44,898 nucleotides of DNA from CADCTM01 sp049671305 (lineage in GTDB: Bacteria; Cyanobacteriota; Cyanobacteriia; Cyanobacteriales; Coleofasciculaceae): the NCBI GenBank assembly GCA_049671305.1, contig JBATUR010000117.1, positions 1-44,898 of the forward strand, written 5' to 3'. Position 1 is the first letter of the stretch; every line of letters begins with the position of its first letter. The notes under the pieces were generated by a model. It did not search any database. It was not told the origin of the DNA and saw only the letters and a list, made by a program, of their open reading frames with translations. Position numbers and translations under genes: made by a program. Positions 1-7,696 of the stretch are shown one piece after another.

Positions 1-417
1 TCCCTGCTGAACGGCGGAGTGAAAGAGGTAAGTGTGGTCAACAACCAGCTGCCGCTGCTGGACCGCCGCCAGCCGACACAGAATATCGCTAGTGGCCAGC
101 TCCAGGGTAAGGGGTTTTTCGCTCAGCACGTGCAGCCCGTGTTCTAGGGCGGCTTTGACGATAGGGTAGTGGGTGCTAGCGGGGGTGGCAACAACCGCTG
201 CTTTCAGGCCCGGATGCGTTACGGCCTCTGCCCAGGTGGCGTAGCAAGATACAGTGTTGGCTAAACCAAAGCGATCGCACAGCTCATGCAGCCGCTGGCA
301 ATTAGGGTCTACCAAAGCAGTCACCCGAGCCTCGGGCAGGGCCAGAAAGTTGCGCAATAGGTGCGTGCCCCAGCGGCCTAAACCAATGACGGCTAAGTCA
401 AGGGGAGGAGGAGACAT
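1..417 (-). CDS. Gfo/Idh/MocA-family oxidoreductase, 3'-truncated by window edge
   Basis: This is the N-terminal 139 codons of an NAD(P)-dependent oxidoreductase. The start is the ATG at 417, preceded on the minus strand by the end of rnc, which it overlaps by 20 bases; the pair is probably co-transcribed. A Rossmann nucleotide-binding motif, AVIGLGRWGTHLLRNF, lies at residues 9-24, and the family's EKP motif (VLSEKPL) is near residue 100. The substrate cannot be told from this half; family members reduce or oxidise sugars, inositols and biliverdin. The C-terminal substrate domain is outside the window. The coding is markedly richer in G+C than genes after about 1.6 kb. Confidence 0.85.
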   Translation of the reverse strand, partial: MSPPPLDLAVIGLGRWGTHLLRNFLALPEARVTALVDPNCQRLHELCDRFGLANTVSCYATWAEAVTHPGLKAAVVATPASTHYPIVKAALEHGLHVLSEKPLTLELATSDILCRLAAVQQRQLVVDHTYLFHSAVQQG

Positions 418-1117
418 GGGCAAGGTCCTGGCGCAGGCGATCGTAGGCGGCAGTAGCGGCGGCCTGCTCGGCCTGTTTTTTAGTCGGACCGTAGCCGGTT
501 CCCCAACAGGTTTCTCGGAACCACACGGTTGATTGATATCGCTGGGGGTCGCCGTCTACGGGGCGCTGCTCGGCGGTTCGATACTGAGGCAGGGACTTAC
601 TGTGGGCCTGGGTAAGTTCTTGTAGAGCTACTTTGTAGTTTTGTTTGGCGGGGTCTTGGTATACCGCGATCGCCTGGTGGTGCAGGGCGTCATCTAACCA
701 GACTCGAACCAGCTTCAGAGTATGGGTTTCTAAATAAAGCACGGCGACTACAGCCTCTAAGGCATCGGCTAGATGGGTTGCCCCAGCCTTCAGGCCAGGA
801 CCCATGCTGAGGCAGGAGGCCAAGTCCAGATCTTGGGCTAGCTGGGCTAGGCTGCGATCGCTAATCAGCACCGACCGCACCGCCGAAAGCTCGCCCACAG
901 AGGCGGCAGGGAAGTTGTCTTGCAGACACTCTGTAGCTGCTAGGCGCAGCACCGCGTCGCCTAGCAGCTCAAGCTGTTCATAGTTGTGAAGGGTATTAAC
1001 CGACTTGTGAGTTAACGCCTGATCTAAGCGACTCAGGTCGAGACTGACGCTCTTGGGCAGCCTCAGCTGTATCCAGCGCTGAAGCTGTCGCTGCCGAGGT
1101 GCCGGGAGTTGAGTCAC
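398..1117 (-). CDS. rnc: Ribonuclease III
   Basis: Double-strand-specific endoribonuclease that processes rRNA and other structured transcripts. The signature is YEQLELLGDAVL (residues 46-57), with the expected acidic residues E47, E50 and D54; further acidic residues are E76, D118 and E121 (LADALEAVVAVLYLE). A C-terminal double-stranded RNA-binding domain spans about residues 155-230, with the typical GYGPTKKQAEQAAA end. Length 239 aa is normal. The start is the ATG at 1117, about 25 bases downstream of rnpB, so two RNA-processing functions sit next to each other. The gene is G+C-rich compared with most of the window. Cyanobacteria often carry more than one RNase III; which paralogue this is cannot be decided here. 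Confidence 0.95.
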   Translation of the reverse strand: MTQLPAPRQRQLQRWIQLRLPKSVSLDLSRLDQALTHKSVNTLHNYEQLELLGDAVLRLAATECLQDNFPAASVGELSAVRSVLISDRSLAQLAQDLDLASCLSMGPGLKAGATHLADALEAVVAVLYLETHTLKLVRVWLDDALHHQAIAVYQDPAKQNYKVALQELTQAHSKSLPQYRTAEQRPVDGDPQRYQSTVWFRETCWGTGYGPTKKQAEQAAATAAYDRLRQDLAHVSSSP

Positions 1118-1142
1118 AATCGGTAGAGCTAATAAATGGGAA

Positions 1143-1550
1143 GGAGGTAGACATAAGCCGGGTTCTGTTCCCCCATTTCTGAGGGGGCGGTTATCTATCT
1201 GGGACGTTTGTTACCAAACGCCTCTTGCGGTACTCACAGCGGGGCCGGAAAAAGACCAACCTTGCCCCTCGACCTTGCACCCGACCGGGGTTTACCGAGC
1301 CAGCACCTCTCGATGCTGCTGGTGCGCTCTTACCGCACCTTTGCACCCTTACCTGCATTAGTCAGTAGTCCTCAGTCACTAATTAGTAACCAATAACTAC
1401 TGACCAACCGGCGGTATGTTTCTGTGGCACTATCCTCACGGTCGCCCGCACTGGGCGTTACCCAGCAAGTTTTGGTCTTTCGGGAGCCCGGACTTTCCTC
1501 AAATTCGCTCAAAAAAGCAAATCCGCAACCACCTGCGCCTACTCTTTCCC
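1143..1550 (-). ncRNA. rnpB: RNase P RNA (M1 RNA)
   Basis: Catalytic RNA of RNase P, which matures tRNA 5' ends. On the minus strand the 5' region carries the universal GAGGAAAGTCCGGGCTC (about 1484-1500), and the 3' end carries ACAGAACCCGGCTTATG (about 1151-1168), which closes the long-range P4 pairing. The intervening CRI segments (GCAAGAGGCGTTTGGTAACAA, GGTGCAAAGGTGCGGTAAGAGCG) are present. Length of about 405 nt suits a cyanobacterial type A RNA. The region equivalent to helix P12 holds a hairpin (about 1361-1405) with perfect GTCAGTAGT/ACTACTGAC arms and an inner GTTACTAA/TTAGTGAC stem, resembling the STRR-type insertions known in filamentous cyanobacterial rnpB. Ends are estimated to within about 10 bases. 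Confidence 0.95.
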
Positions 1551-1712
1551 TCATCCAGTTTAGTCGCCAATATGCCGAAACTGTTAGTTATTGATGTTTA
1601 TCTAGATAAATCTGTTGGTAACGGGCTGATCACATTGAGAATTTTGGTGGCAGCTTCAGCCCTGCTACTTGTACTTGATTGCTTTTCTGCTGGGCTGCCT
1701 CAAGTACTAGTT

Positions 1713-2345
1713 CTACTTTCTCGGTTTAAAAGCAAGGGTAATTGCTCTTTTCAAGCGTAGTTTTTTGGGCATAAACCGACATTGTATGGCGTAAGGAGTT
1801 GTCTGCCCTGCTAGGTTAACTTTTCTAAAGTATAGTCGTAGTAAGAATGGATCTCCCTTAGCCGCAGCTTTTTTAAGACTGCGGGGTTTAAATAAAGGAC
1901 CTGTGCCCGATTTATCATCGTTCAAATTTTCAGTAATCTTGCGATTGGGAGCAATCTTTTCTATGGCTTGTTTTTGGGGAATGTCTGTAATTCCAGAAAT
2001 AATCCGAATTACTCGCGCCGATACATTAGCAAAATTGGTAATTGTACATTCATCCCAATCGACATGGATGCTATCATCTTGGGATTTATTCTGAATAACA
2101 ATTGGGATTTTAGTTAGGTCTGGAAGCGCATAACTTCCAGCAAATTTAAAACTTATGGCGATTAAGTCTTTGATTTCATATTCTTCTAATTGCTGATTGA
2201 TATAATCCATATCAGGAGCAATTACTACTTTATTTTCTAAAGATTTATAAGCTTGGTATAAGATATATGTCGTCACAATCATGTAGATGGTGAAGACTAG
2301 GAGATCTAAGCTTAACTGTGGGCTATCTAGGGTTGAAGTATCCAT
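1713..2345 (-). CDS. Hypothetical one-pass membrane protein
   Basis: No family recognised. From the ATG at 2345 the protein is 210 aa, with one hydrophobic segment near the N-terminus (LLVFTIYMIVTTYILYQAY) followed by a soluble mixed alpha/beta region and a basic C-terminus (KKLRLKRAITLAFKPRK). An in-frame ATG at 2402 would add 19 residues of unremarkable sequence; I prefer 2345 because the hydrophobic segment then starts close to the N-terminus, but neither start has a clear ribosome-binding site. It follows corA on the same strand with a gap of 25 to 82 bases depending on start, so co-transcription and a membrane role are plausible but unproven. Confidence 0.6.
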   Translation of the reverse strand: MDTSTLDSPQLSLDLLVFTIYMIVTTYILYQAYKSLENKVVIAPDMDYINQQLEEYEIKDLIAISFKFAGSYALPDLTKIPIVIQNKSQDDSIHVDWDECTITNFANVSARVIRIISGITDIPQKQAIEKIAPNRKITENLNDDKSGTGPLFKPRSLKKAAAKGDPFLLRLYFRKVNLAGQTTPYAIQCRFMPKKLRLKRAITLAFKPRK

Positions 2346-2427
2346 AAAAAAAGCTGGTAATTTAAGTTTATCGGAGCGGATTAGAGCAAGATGGCATGAC
2401 AAATACTTTTCGATTTTTTATGATACA

Positions 2428-3588
2428 TCATGATTTTCTCTTTTTGTCAATACTAGAAAAATTTTCAAACCAACCTCGCTGCCAAAAAAAGTAGATTAAG
2501 CCAACGGCAATTACGAACATTGCCGCTAGGCAAACTGGGTATCCCCAATACCAATTTAGTTCTGGCATATTTAGGGGTGATTTTTCGGTATTAAAGTTCA
2601 TGCCATAAATACCTGCGATGAAGGTTAGGGGAATAAAAATTGAAGACATGACTGTTAAAAATTTCATGATTTCATTCATTTTATTGCCAACTGAAGACAA
2701 ATAAATATCCATAAGTCCAGAGGATAGTTCTCGATAAGTTTCTACCATATCCATAACCTGAATGGCATGATCGTAACAGTCTCGTAAGTAAATTCGTACC
2801 TCGGTGCTAATTAAATCACTGCCATCTCGAATTAGACTATTAATAGCATCTCTTTGGGGCCAAATAGCGCGGCGTAATGCTAATAATTCTCGCCTCATTT
2901 GATAAATTTTTTCGATAGTGCGGCGTGTCGGATTAGCAACAACTTCATCTTCTAATTCTTCAATTCGCTCTCCATAAGCTTCTAATACAGGAAAGAAGCC
3001 ATCAATAATAGAATCAATTAATGTATAGGCTAAATAATCTGCTTTTTGCTTGCGGATCGTGCCTTTACCAGAACGAATGCGATCGCGTACAGGTCCAAAA
3101 CAATCTCTTGAAGGTTCTTCTTGTACTGTTAGTAAGTAATGTTTTCCTAATACTAAACTGACTTGCTCATTCCAAAATCCTGTAGAGTTTTCTTTAAGTA
3201 AAACCATGTGAGAAATAATCACCAAATGGTTTTCATGATCTTCTACTTTTGCTCGTTGAGGAACATTAACAATATCTTCTAGTACTAACGGATGCAGCTC
3301 AAATACTTGACCTAAACGCTGCAAAATATCTTCACAACCTAAACCTAAAACATCAATCCAAGAAACTGTTTCCGTATCTAAATAAGGTATACAATCTTCA
3401 GGATTATTTAACTTCAAACGTACACGTTTTGCCTCATTATAGTCAATCAAAATAATTTCAGGAGGCGGGGCATCTTCTTCTATATTGAGAGTTCCCGGTG
3501 AACTACCTTGTTGGTCGTAATAATAATCAAATAAATCTTCTTCTTCAGGTTCGTCTAAGTGTGAATGTAGCAAACGTTTTTGTACCAT
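2428..3588 (-). CDS. corA: CorA-type magnesium/cobalt transporter
   Basis: Inner-membrane divalent cation channel of the CorA/MIT family, forming homopentamers. The 386-aa protein has a long acidic cytoplasmic N-terminal domain and two C-terminal membrane helices. The diagnostic GMN filter motif is present at the end of the first helix (FIAGIYGMNF, about residue 328), followed by an acidic loop (MPELNWYWGYP) and the second helix. The C-terminus is basic, as usual. The first 50 residues are unusually acidic (EPEEEDLFDYYYDQ). It is divergent from the hydrolase at 3789 across a 200-base AT-rich gap, which must hold both promoters. The ion actually carried cannot be told from sequence alone. Confidence 0.95.
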   Translation of the reverse strand: MVQKRLLHSHLDEPEEEDLFDYYYDQQGSSPGTLNIEEDAPPPEIILIDYNEAKRVRLKLNNPEDCIPYLDTETVSWIDVLGLGCEDILQRLGQVFELHPLVLEDIVNVPQRAKVEDHENHLVIISHMVLLKENSTGFWNEQVSLVLGKHYLLTVQEEPSRDCFGPVRDRIRSGKGTIRKQKADYLAYTLIDSIIDGFFPVLEAYGERIEELEDEVVANPTRRTIEKIYQMRRELLALRRAIWPQRDAINSLIRDGSDLISTEVRIYLRDCYDHAIQVMDMVETYRELSSGLMDIYLSSVGNKMNEIMKFLTVMSSIFIPLTFIAGIYGMNFNTEKSPLNMPELNWYWGYPVCLAAMFVIAVGLIYFFWQRGWFENFSSIDKKRKS

Positions 3589-3788
3589 GTGCAGCTTTCG
3601 GTTACTCGTTATTGGTTAATTCTTATTTTTAGCAAAAATTTGCATAACTAGCGTTCCTGAACCTCTACAGTCTATGTAATTCTTAACTCAGCCAAGTTAG
3701 CCAGCACAGCTTAATATTAGCAGTAAAGAAAGCAATATAGGCTACTTGGTAAAATAATAATAAAAATACTATCCCATCGCTTCCTATT

Positions 3789-4391
3789 ATGTATACAACA
3801 CAGCATAACCCAGTTTTGCTAGTTCACGGAATCATCAGAACATCTCTAGTTTTTAGCAAAATGTCTGCCTATTTGACTAGTCATGGTTGGTCAGTTTATA
3901 CTCTCAATCTAAAGCCTCATAATGCAACTATTGGTTTAGACGAATTGGCACTTCAAGTTGCAGATTATGTAGACCAGACTTTTGAATTAGAACAACCTCT
4001 AGATTTAGTAGGTTTAAGTATGGGTGGTTTGGTGACACGTTATTATGTACAACGGTTAGGTGGTATCGAAAGAGTGCAGCGTTTTGTGACAATTTCTGCA
4101 CCAAATCAAGGCACTCGCATGGCTTACCTTTCCGCACGTCCTGGATGTGTTCAAATGCGTCCTGGAAGTGCTTTTTTGCATGATTTAAATCAAGATTATT
4201 CGATGCTAGAACGTCTTAACTTTACCTCGCTTTGGACACCTTGGGATTTTGTAATTGTGCCAGCGAAAAGTTCACAGATGCCTGTTGGTAAAGAGGTAAA
4301 GCTTCCTGTATTTGCTCATTATTCAATGGTACGAGATAATCGCAGTCTTCAAGCCGTGGCTTCTGCTTTATCTGAGCCTATTAAGCATTAA
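3789..4391 (+). CDS. Alpha/beta hydrolase, triacylglycerol lipase-like
   Basis: Compact 200-aa serine hydrolase. The oxyanion segment LLVHGI lies at residues 10-15, the nucleophile elbow GLSMGG puts the catalytic serine at 77, and the probable acid and base are Asp153 (PWDFVIVP) and His177 (FAHYSMV). The spacing and the short cap fit cyanobacterial and Bacillus-type small lipases or esterases. No signal peptide is seen, so the enzyme is probably cytoplasmic. The signal peptidase gene follows on the same strand after 47 bases, so the two may share a transcript. The substrate is unknown. Confidence 0.88.
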   Translation: MYTTQHNPVLLVHGIIRTSLVFSKMSAYLTSHGWSVYTLNLKPHNATIGLDELALQVADYVDQTFELEQPLDLVGLSMGGLVTRYYVQRLGGIERVQRFVTISAPNQGTRMAYLSARPGCVQMRPGSAFLHDLNQDYSMLERLNFTSLWTPWDFVIVPAKSSQMPVGKEVKLPVFAHYSMVRDNRSLQAVASALSEPIKH

Positions 4392-4438
4392 TTTTCAGGT
4401 TAAATTAGTAGATTACAGATGGCTTATTGTTTTAAGTT

Positions 4439-5524
4439 ATGCCCTTAATAATCACAAGTCAAAATTCCAAATCTGTCCTTGAACCTTGGTTAGCAGTAAA
4501 TCTTTCGATGTTTTTTCCTGGTATTGGACAACTATATGCAGGTAAAAAAATTAAAGGATGGGGATTTATTTGTTGTCAAAGTGTGATCATAGCAATTGCC
4601 TTTTGGTCTATCTTTAGTTCTAATGGTAATACTGTTACTGGTCTAGCTTGTTTATTTATAGCTGTTATTCTTTATATTTTTGGTTTATTTGATGCCTATA
4701 ACTGTGTAATAGAGCAACTAGATATTCAAAATCATGAAAAAATTCCCAGAATTAATAAAGACCCGTGGTTTGCTGTTTTTCTGACGCGAATATTACCCGG
4801 ATTAGGTCATTTGTATATTGAAAAAGCTATACTTGGGGCATTTTTTCTTTCGTCATTTATAATCTTTTCTACTATAACCAAAATTTTACCTAATTTGCTA
4901 ATTGTAATTCCAATCGTTTTAGCTTTTGCTTGCTACCATGTCTTTGTTTCTTTTCCCAAGCCTCGTAGAAAAAGACAGCAACTTTTAACTATAATTGCTG
5001 TTGGTATTTTTGCTTTGGGAATCATTGGTAGTTATTTACCAAGCTGGGTACAGCAAAGAATTGATTTGTTTGAAATTCCTAGTGAATCTATGTTGCCAAC
5101 ACTTCAGGTAAGAGATCGAGTTTTTGTTAATAAAGCTGATAGTTATTCACCAAAACGGGGTGATTTAGTTGTTTTTAAAGAACCATTATCAGCTATAGTT
5201 CTTCAGCATGAAACTGATAATAAAAAGCAGCGATTTTTTATTAAGCGAGTGATTGGTAAACCAGGAGAAATTATTCGTGTCAGCGATAAGTTAGTTTATA
5301 TTAATGACCAACCTTTACTAGAAAATTATCTAGCAGAGCCGCCAGTTTATCAATGGGGACCAGAGCAAGTTTCAGAGCAATCTTATTTTGTGATGGGAGA
5401 CAATCGCAATAATAGCTTTGATTCCCATGTTTGGGGTTTTCTCGCTAATGATTTGATTGTTGGTCGAGCCTATAAAATTTACTGGCCCCCTGCAAGAATC
5501 CAGTCTCTGCTCAATCAAAACTAA
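4439..5524 (+). CDS. lepB: Signal peptidase I with extra N-terminal multi-pass membrane module
   Basis: Membrane endopeptidase that removes signal peptides. The catalytic half is residues 205-361: SESMLPT gives nucleophile Ser217, FFIKRVIG gives general base Lys269, and the conserved GDNRNNSFDSHVWG follows at 320-333. The first 200 residues are unusual: two related hydrophobic units, FFPGIGQLYAGKKIKGWGF (25-43) and ILPGLGHLYIEKAILGAFF (118-136), each followed by more membrane helix. They resemble the PGxGqlY motif of TM2/DUF5683-type small membrane proteins. A typical signal peptidase I has one or two anchors and about 190-220 aa, so this is a fusion. Its stop abuts the stop of the convergent next gene with no spacer. 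Confidence 0.92.
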   Translation: MPLIITSQNSKSVLEPWLAVNLSMFFPGIGQLYAGKKIKGWGFICCQSVIIAIAFWSIFSSNGNTVTGLACLFIAVILYIFGLFDAYNCVIEQLDIQNHEKIPRINKDPWFAVFLTRILPGLGHLYIEKAILGAFFLSSFIIFSTITKILPNLLIVIPIVLAFACYHVFVSFPKPRRKRQQLLTIIAVGIFALGIIGSYLPSWVQQRIDLFEIPSESMLPTLQVRDRVFVNKADSYSPKRGDLVVFKEPLSAIVLQHETDNKKQRFFIKRVIGKPGEIIRVSDKLVYINDQPLLENYLAEPPVYQWGPEQVSEQSYFVMGDNRNNSFDSHVWGFLANDLIVGRAYKIYWPPARIQSLLNQN

Positions 5525-6046
5525 CTAAAATCTAACACCAACTCCACCTTGCACAGAAATCGCAGTTCCGCCACCATTTCGATAGGCATCAAAGGCAATA
5601 ATTGCATTACCAAAAAGCACTGTGTTACTGTTAGCAACAACGTAATCTATACCTGGTTGCAGCGCTAAACTGGTTTTATCTCCGACGGGTGAAGGTGAAC
5701 TGCCGGCGGCAAAGGCAGCACCGACTCCCAGATAGGCGTCAGTTTGCCAGTTGAGGGGAATGTCGTAGGAAATTGTTGGCACAACCGCCACTCCTGAGCC
5801 AATCAGGGCTTGTGCGCGTAAGGATATAGGAAGTTCTAAAAGTTTGTATCGTGCCGCAATGACGCCGCCAACCTGCCTACCGTTGTCTTGCGGACCGTTG
5901 GATGTCCCGACGGTGACACCTGCGCCAACATAACTGCCGTAGGCGGCTTGAGCTGAGGCTTTTTGAGTTGTGGCGGCAATACCTACTATTGTTAGGGCAC
6001 CCAGAGATATGCCGCCTTTGAATAACCAGTTTTTAAGATGAACCAT
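5525..6046 (-). CDS. Exported small beta-barrel-like protein
   Basis: The 173-aa product begins with a signal peptide (basic HLKNWLFK, hydrophobic core, cleavage likely after KASAQA). The mature part is rich in Gly, Ala and alternating hydrophobic residues (YVGAGVTVG, VGGVIAARY, AYLGVGAAFA, VQGGVGVRF) and ends in Phe, which suits a small outer-membrane or periplasmic beta-barrel; there is no Cys-rich or enzymatic motif. I chose the ATG at 6046 instead of the one at 6064 because GAGGAG lies about 8 bases ahead of it. It converges on lepB with directly adjacent stop codons. Function unknown. Confidence 0.75.
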   Translation of the reverse strand: MVHLKNWLFKGGISLGALTIVGIAATTQKASAQAAYGSYVGAGVTVGTSNGPQDNGRQVGGVIAARYKLLELPISLRAQALIGSGVAVVPTISYDIPLNWQTDAYLGVGAAFAAGSSPSPVGDKTSLALQPGIDYVVANSNTVLFGNAIIAFDAYRNGGGTAISVQGGVGVRF

Positions 6047-6334
6047 GTTCTTACTCCTCAACACCTAAATAATTCCGAAAGCTTGGCTTGTGGGAATTTT
6101 AGCTTAATTTGAACAAAAACTCATTCATTTGAGAGAGGCTCTGTTTTCTGCTGTCCGATGAAAATAGGGTGATTCAGCAAAAGCTAGTGTTTATAACTTG
6201 CTCTGGTCTAAATCAAGCGTTTTTTTAGGGAATATAGAGCTAGGCATTGTAAGAATCATAGATATTTCAACACCTAAAAATCAGAATTGTTTTACAATCT
6301 TTTTGATGAAGGTTTTGACGATAAGGATACATAA

Positions 6335-6736
6335 ATGCCTGATATTGTTGATATTGCCGTTGGCGCGGGTTCTTTTGAGACTTTAGTAACAGCGGTTAAA
6401 GCGGCGGGATTGGTTGAAACGCTGAAAAGTCCTGGTCCTTTTACGGTTTTTGCGCCGACTGATGAGGCATTTGCCAAGTTACCGCCGGGAACTATCCAAA
6501 CTTTGGTGCAGAATATTCCTCAATTAACCAGAATTTTAACATTTCATGTTGTTTCTGGAAAGTTGACTAAAGCGGATTTAGAAAAAGTTGATTCAGTTAC
6601 TTCAATTGAAGGTTCACCGATTAGAATTGATACTTCTGATGGGTTTGAAGTAAAAAATGCCACCGTTGTTGCCGCTGATATTGAAGCAGATAATGGTGTG
6701 ATTCATGTGATTGATAATGTGATTTTGATGGGGTGA
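6335..6736 (+). CDS. Fasciclin (FAS1) domain protein
   Basis: The whole 133-aa protein is one FAS1 domain, an adhesion-type fold found in secreted and cell-surface proteins. Both family signatures are visible: the H1 box GPFTVFAPTDEAFAKLP (residues 34-50) and the H2 region TADNGVIHVIDNVILMG-like end at 118-133, plus the YH-type segment ILTFHVVSGKL. No signal peptide is present from this ATG, so export is not evident; many cyanobacterial single-FAS1 proteins look the same. No operon partner: the next gene is convergent. Confidence 0.93.
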   Translation: MPDIVDIAVGAGSFETLVTAVKAAGLVETLKSPGPFTVFAPTDEAFAKLPPGTIQTLVQNIPQLTRILTFHVVSGKLTKADLEKVDSVTSIEGSPIRIDTSDGFEVKNATVVAADIEADNGVIHVIDNVILMG

Positions 6737-6745
6737 TTTAGCTAG

Positions 6746-6768
6746 TAGGGTGGGCATTGCCTGCCCTA
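6746..6768. repeat. Small palindrome between convergent genes
   Basis: TAGGGTGGGCA and TGCCCTA face each other across a 5-base loop. It resembles the dispersed GTAGGGTGGGCAATGCCCACC-type palindromes of cyanobacterial genomes. Lying between two convergent genes it could serve as a terminator, but no T-run follows directly. Confidence 0.45.
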
Positions 6769-6804
6769 TATTGATGGAAATGCGATCGCTTTTTTTTACT
6801 TTGA

Positions 6805-7488
6805 TTACTCTACTTTGAAAGTAGCAATTTGTTGAGAAAACCAAGTTGCGGCAGTACCATTTGTTCCCTCATTTAATTGAGCCAAAGTTTGCTCTAATAG
6901 AGTAATAGGTAATCCAGCAAGTGTCAAAGATTGGCTGCATTCTTGATACTTTCCATTTGATTGCAACTGGAAGGCAAACACCCGTTGACCTCGAACATCA
7001 ACTATCCAATATTCAGGAATGCCAAAATCAGCATAAAGTTGTTTTTTCTCATCTAAATCAGTTGCCAAAGTTGTATCAGAAATTTCGCCAACTAAGTTAG
7101 GAACTCGCCACTGATTTAAATCGATGCGACGCGCTTCTCCAGGTTGCCAACGAGGATAATCTTCACCTAAATAAAGGACTAAATCAGGCGCACCGGCTTT
7201 TGTATTTGGTTTTTCCATTAAGCAACGCCCTAATGAACTAAATACTTGTTCTGGTTTTTGACTGAACCAGATAAAAAATAACATCGTAAATAAATCGCTG
7301 ACTATAGCATGATTAATTCCTTCTCCGCCCATATCAATAACTAAAAGATAGCCCCGATGAAAAAATAGCCTTACTTTGTCCGTGGTTGGATCGTCACGAT
7401 AAACTAAGTAATCTTCCCAAGTAGCAGGCTTCCAGATATGTATTTTTGTTGGGTAGGTTTGGATGACTGTAGGTGTTAAGGCAGTCAT
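6805..7488 (-). CDS. Uma2-family (DUF820) endonuclease-like protein
   Basis: A PD-(D/E)XK-fold protein of the Uma2 family, greatly expanded in cyanobacteria. Characteristic motifs are APDLVLYLGED (about residues 98-108), LVGEISDTTLATDLDEKKQ (132-150), which holds the catalytic E-x-S and D..K elements, and YADFGIPEYWIVD (152-164). Length 227 aa is typical. The family is predicted to be nuclease-like but its biological role is unsettled. It stands alone; its neighbours are transcribed from the other strand. Confidence 0.92.
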   Translation of the reverse strand: MTALTPTVIQTYPTKIHIWKPATWEDYLVYRDDPTTDKVRLFFHRGYLLVIDMGGEGINHAIVSDLFTMLFFIWFSQKPEQVFSSLGRCLMEKPNTKAGAPDLVLYLGEDYPRWQPGEARRIDLNQWRVPNLVGEISDTTLATDLDEKKQLYADFGIPEYWIVDVRGQRVFAFQLQSNGKYQECSQSLTLAGLPITLLEQTLAQLNEGTNGTAATWFSQQIATFKVE

Positions 7489-7696
7489 GGCAGTAGCGCT
7501 GATTAGGGTTGTGGATTAATTATAGCGATCGCGAAGAGCAGGTCGCTTTAGCTGGTATGAAAACATCACGCAACCTACTAATATTTTTCTATGTGGAAGA
7601 AGTGCTGACAAAAGATCCCTAGAATTGTTTCCAGCAGCTTTAAAATGGGAATATTAAGAGTAATAATCATCTACAAATTTCTCACCTTTGCTCATT

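Noticed and set aside
254..532. 92-aa plus-strand ORF
   Set aside because: Lies antisense to the oxidoreductase/rnc junction and has a low-complexity basic composition.
1208..1760. ORFs on both strands between rnc and the hypothetical membrane protein gene
   Set aside because: Those below about 1550 overlap the rnpB RNA gene; the rest lacks protein-like sequence and a start signal.
2346..2402. Longer start (ATG 2402) for the hypothetical membrane protein
   Set aside because: Adds 19 residues of uninformative sequence with no ribosome-binding site; cannot be fully excluded.
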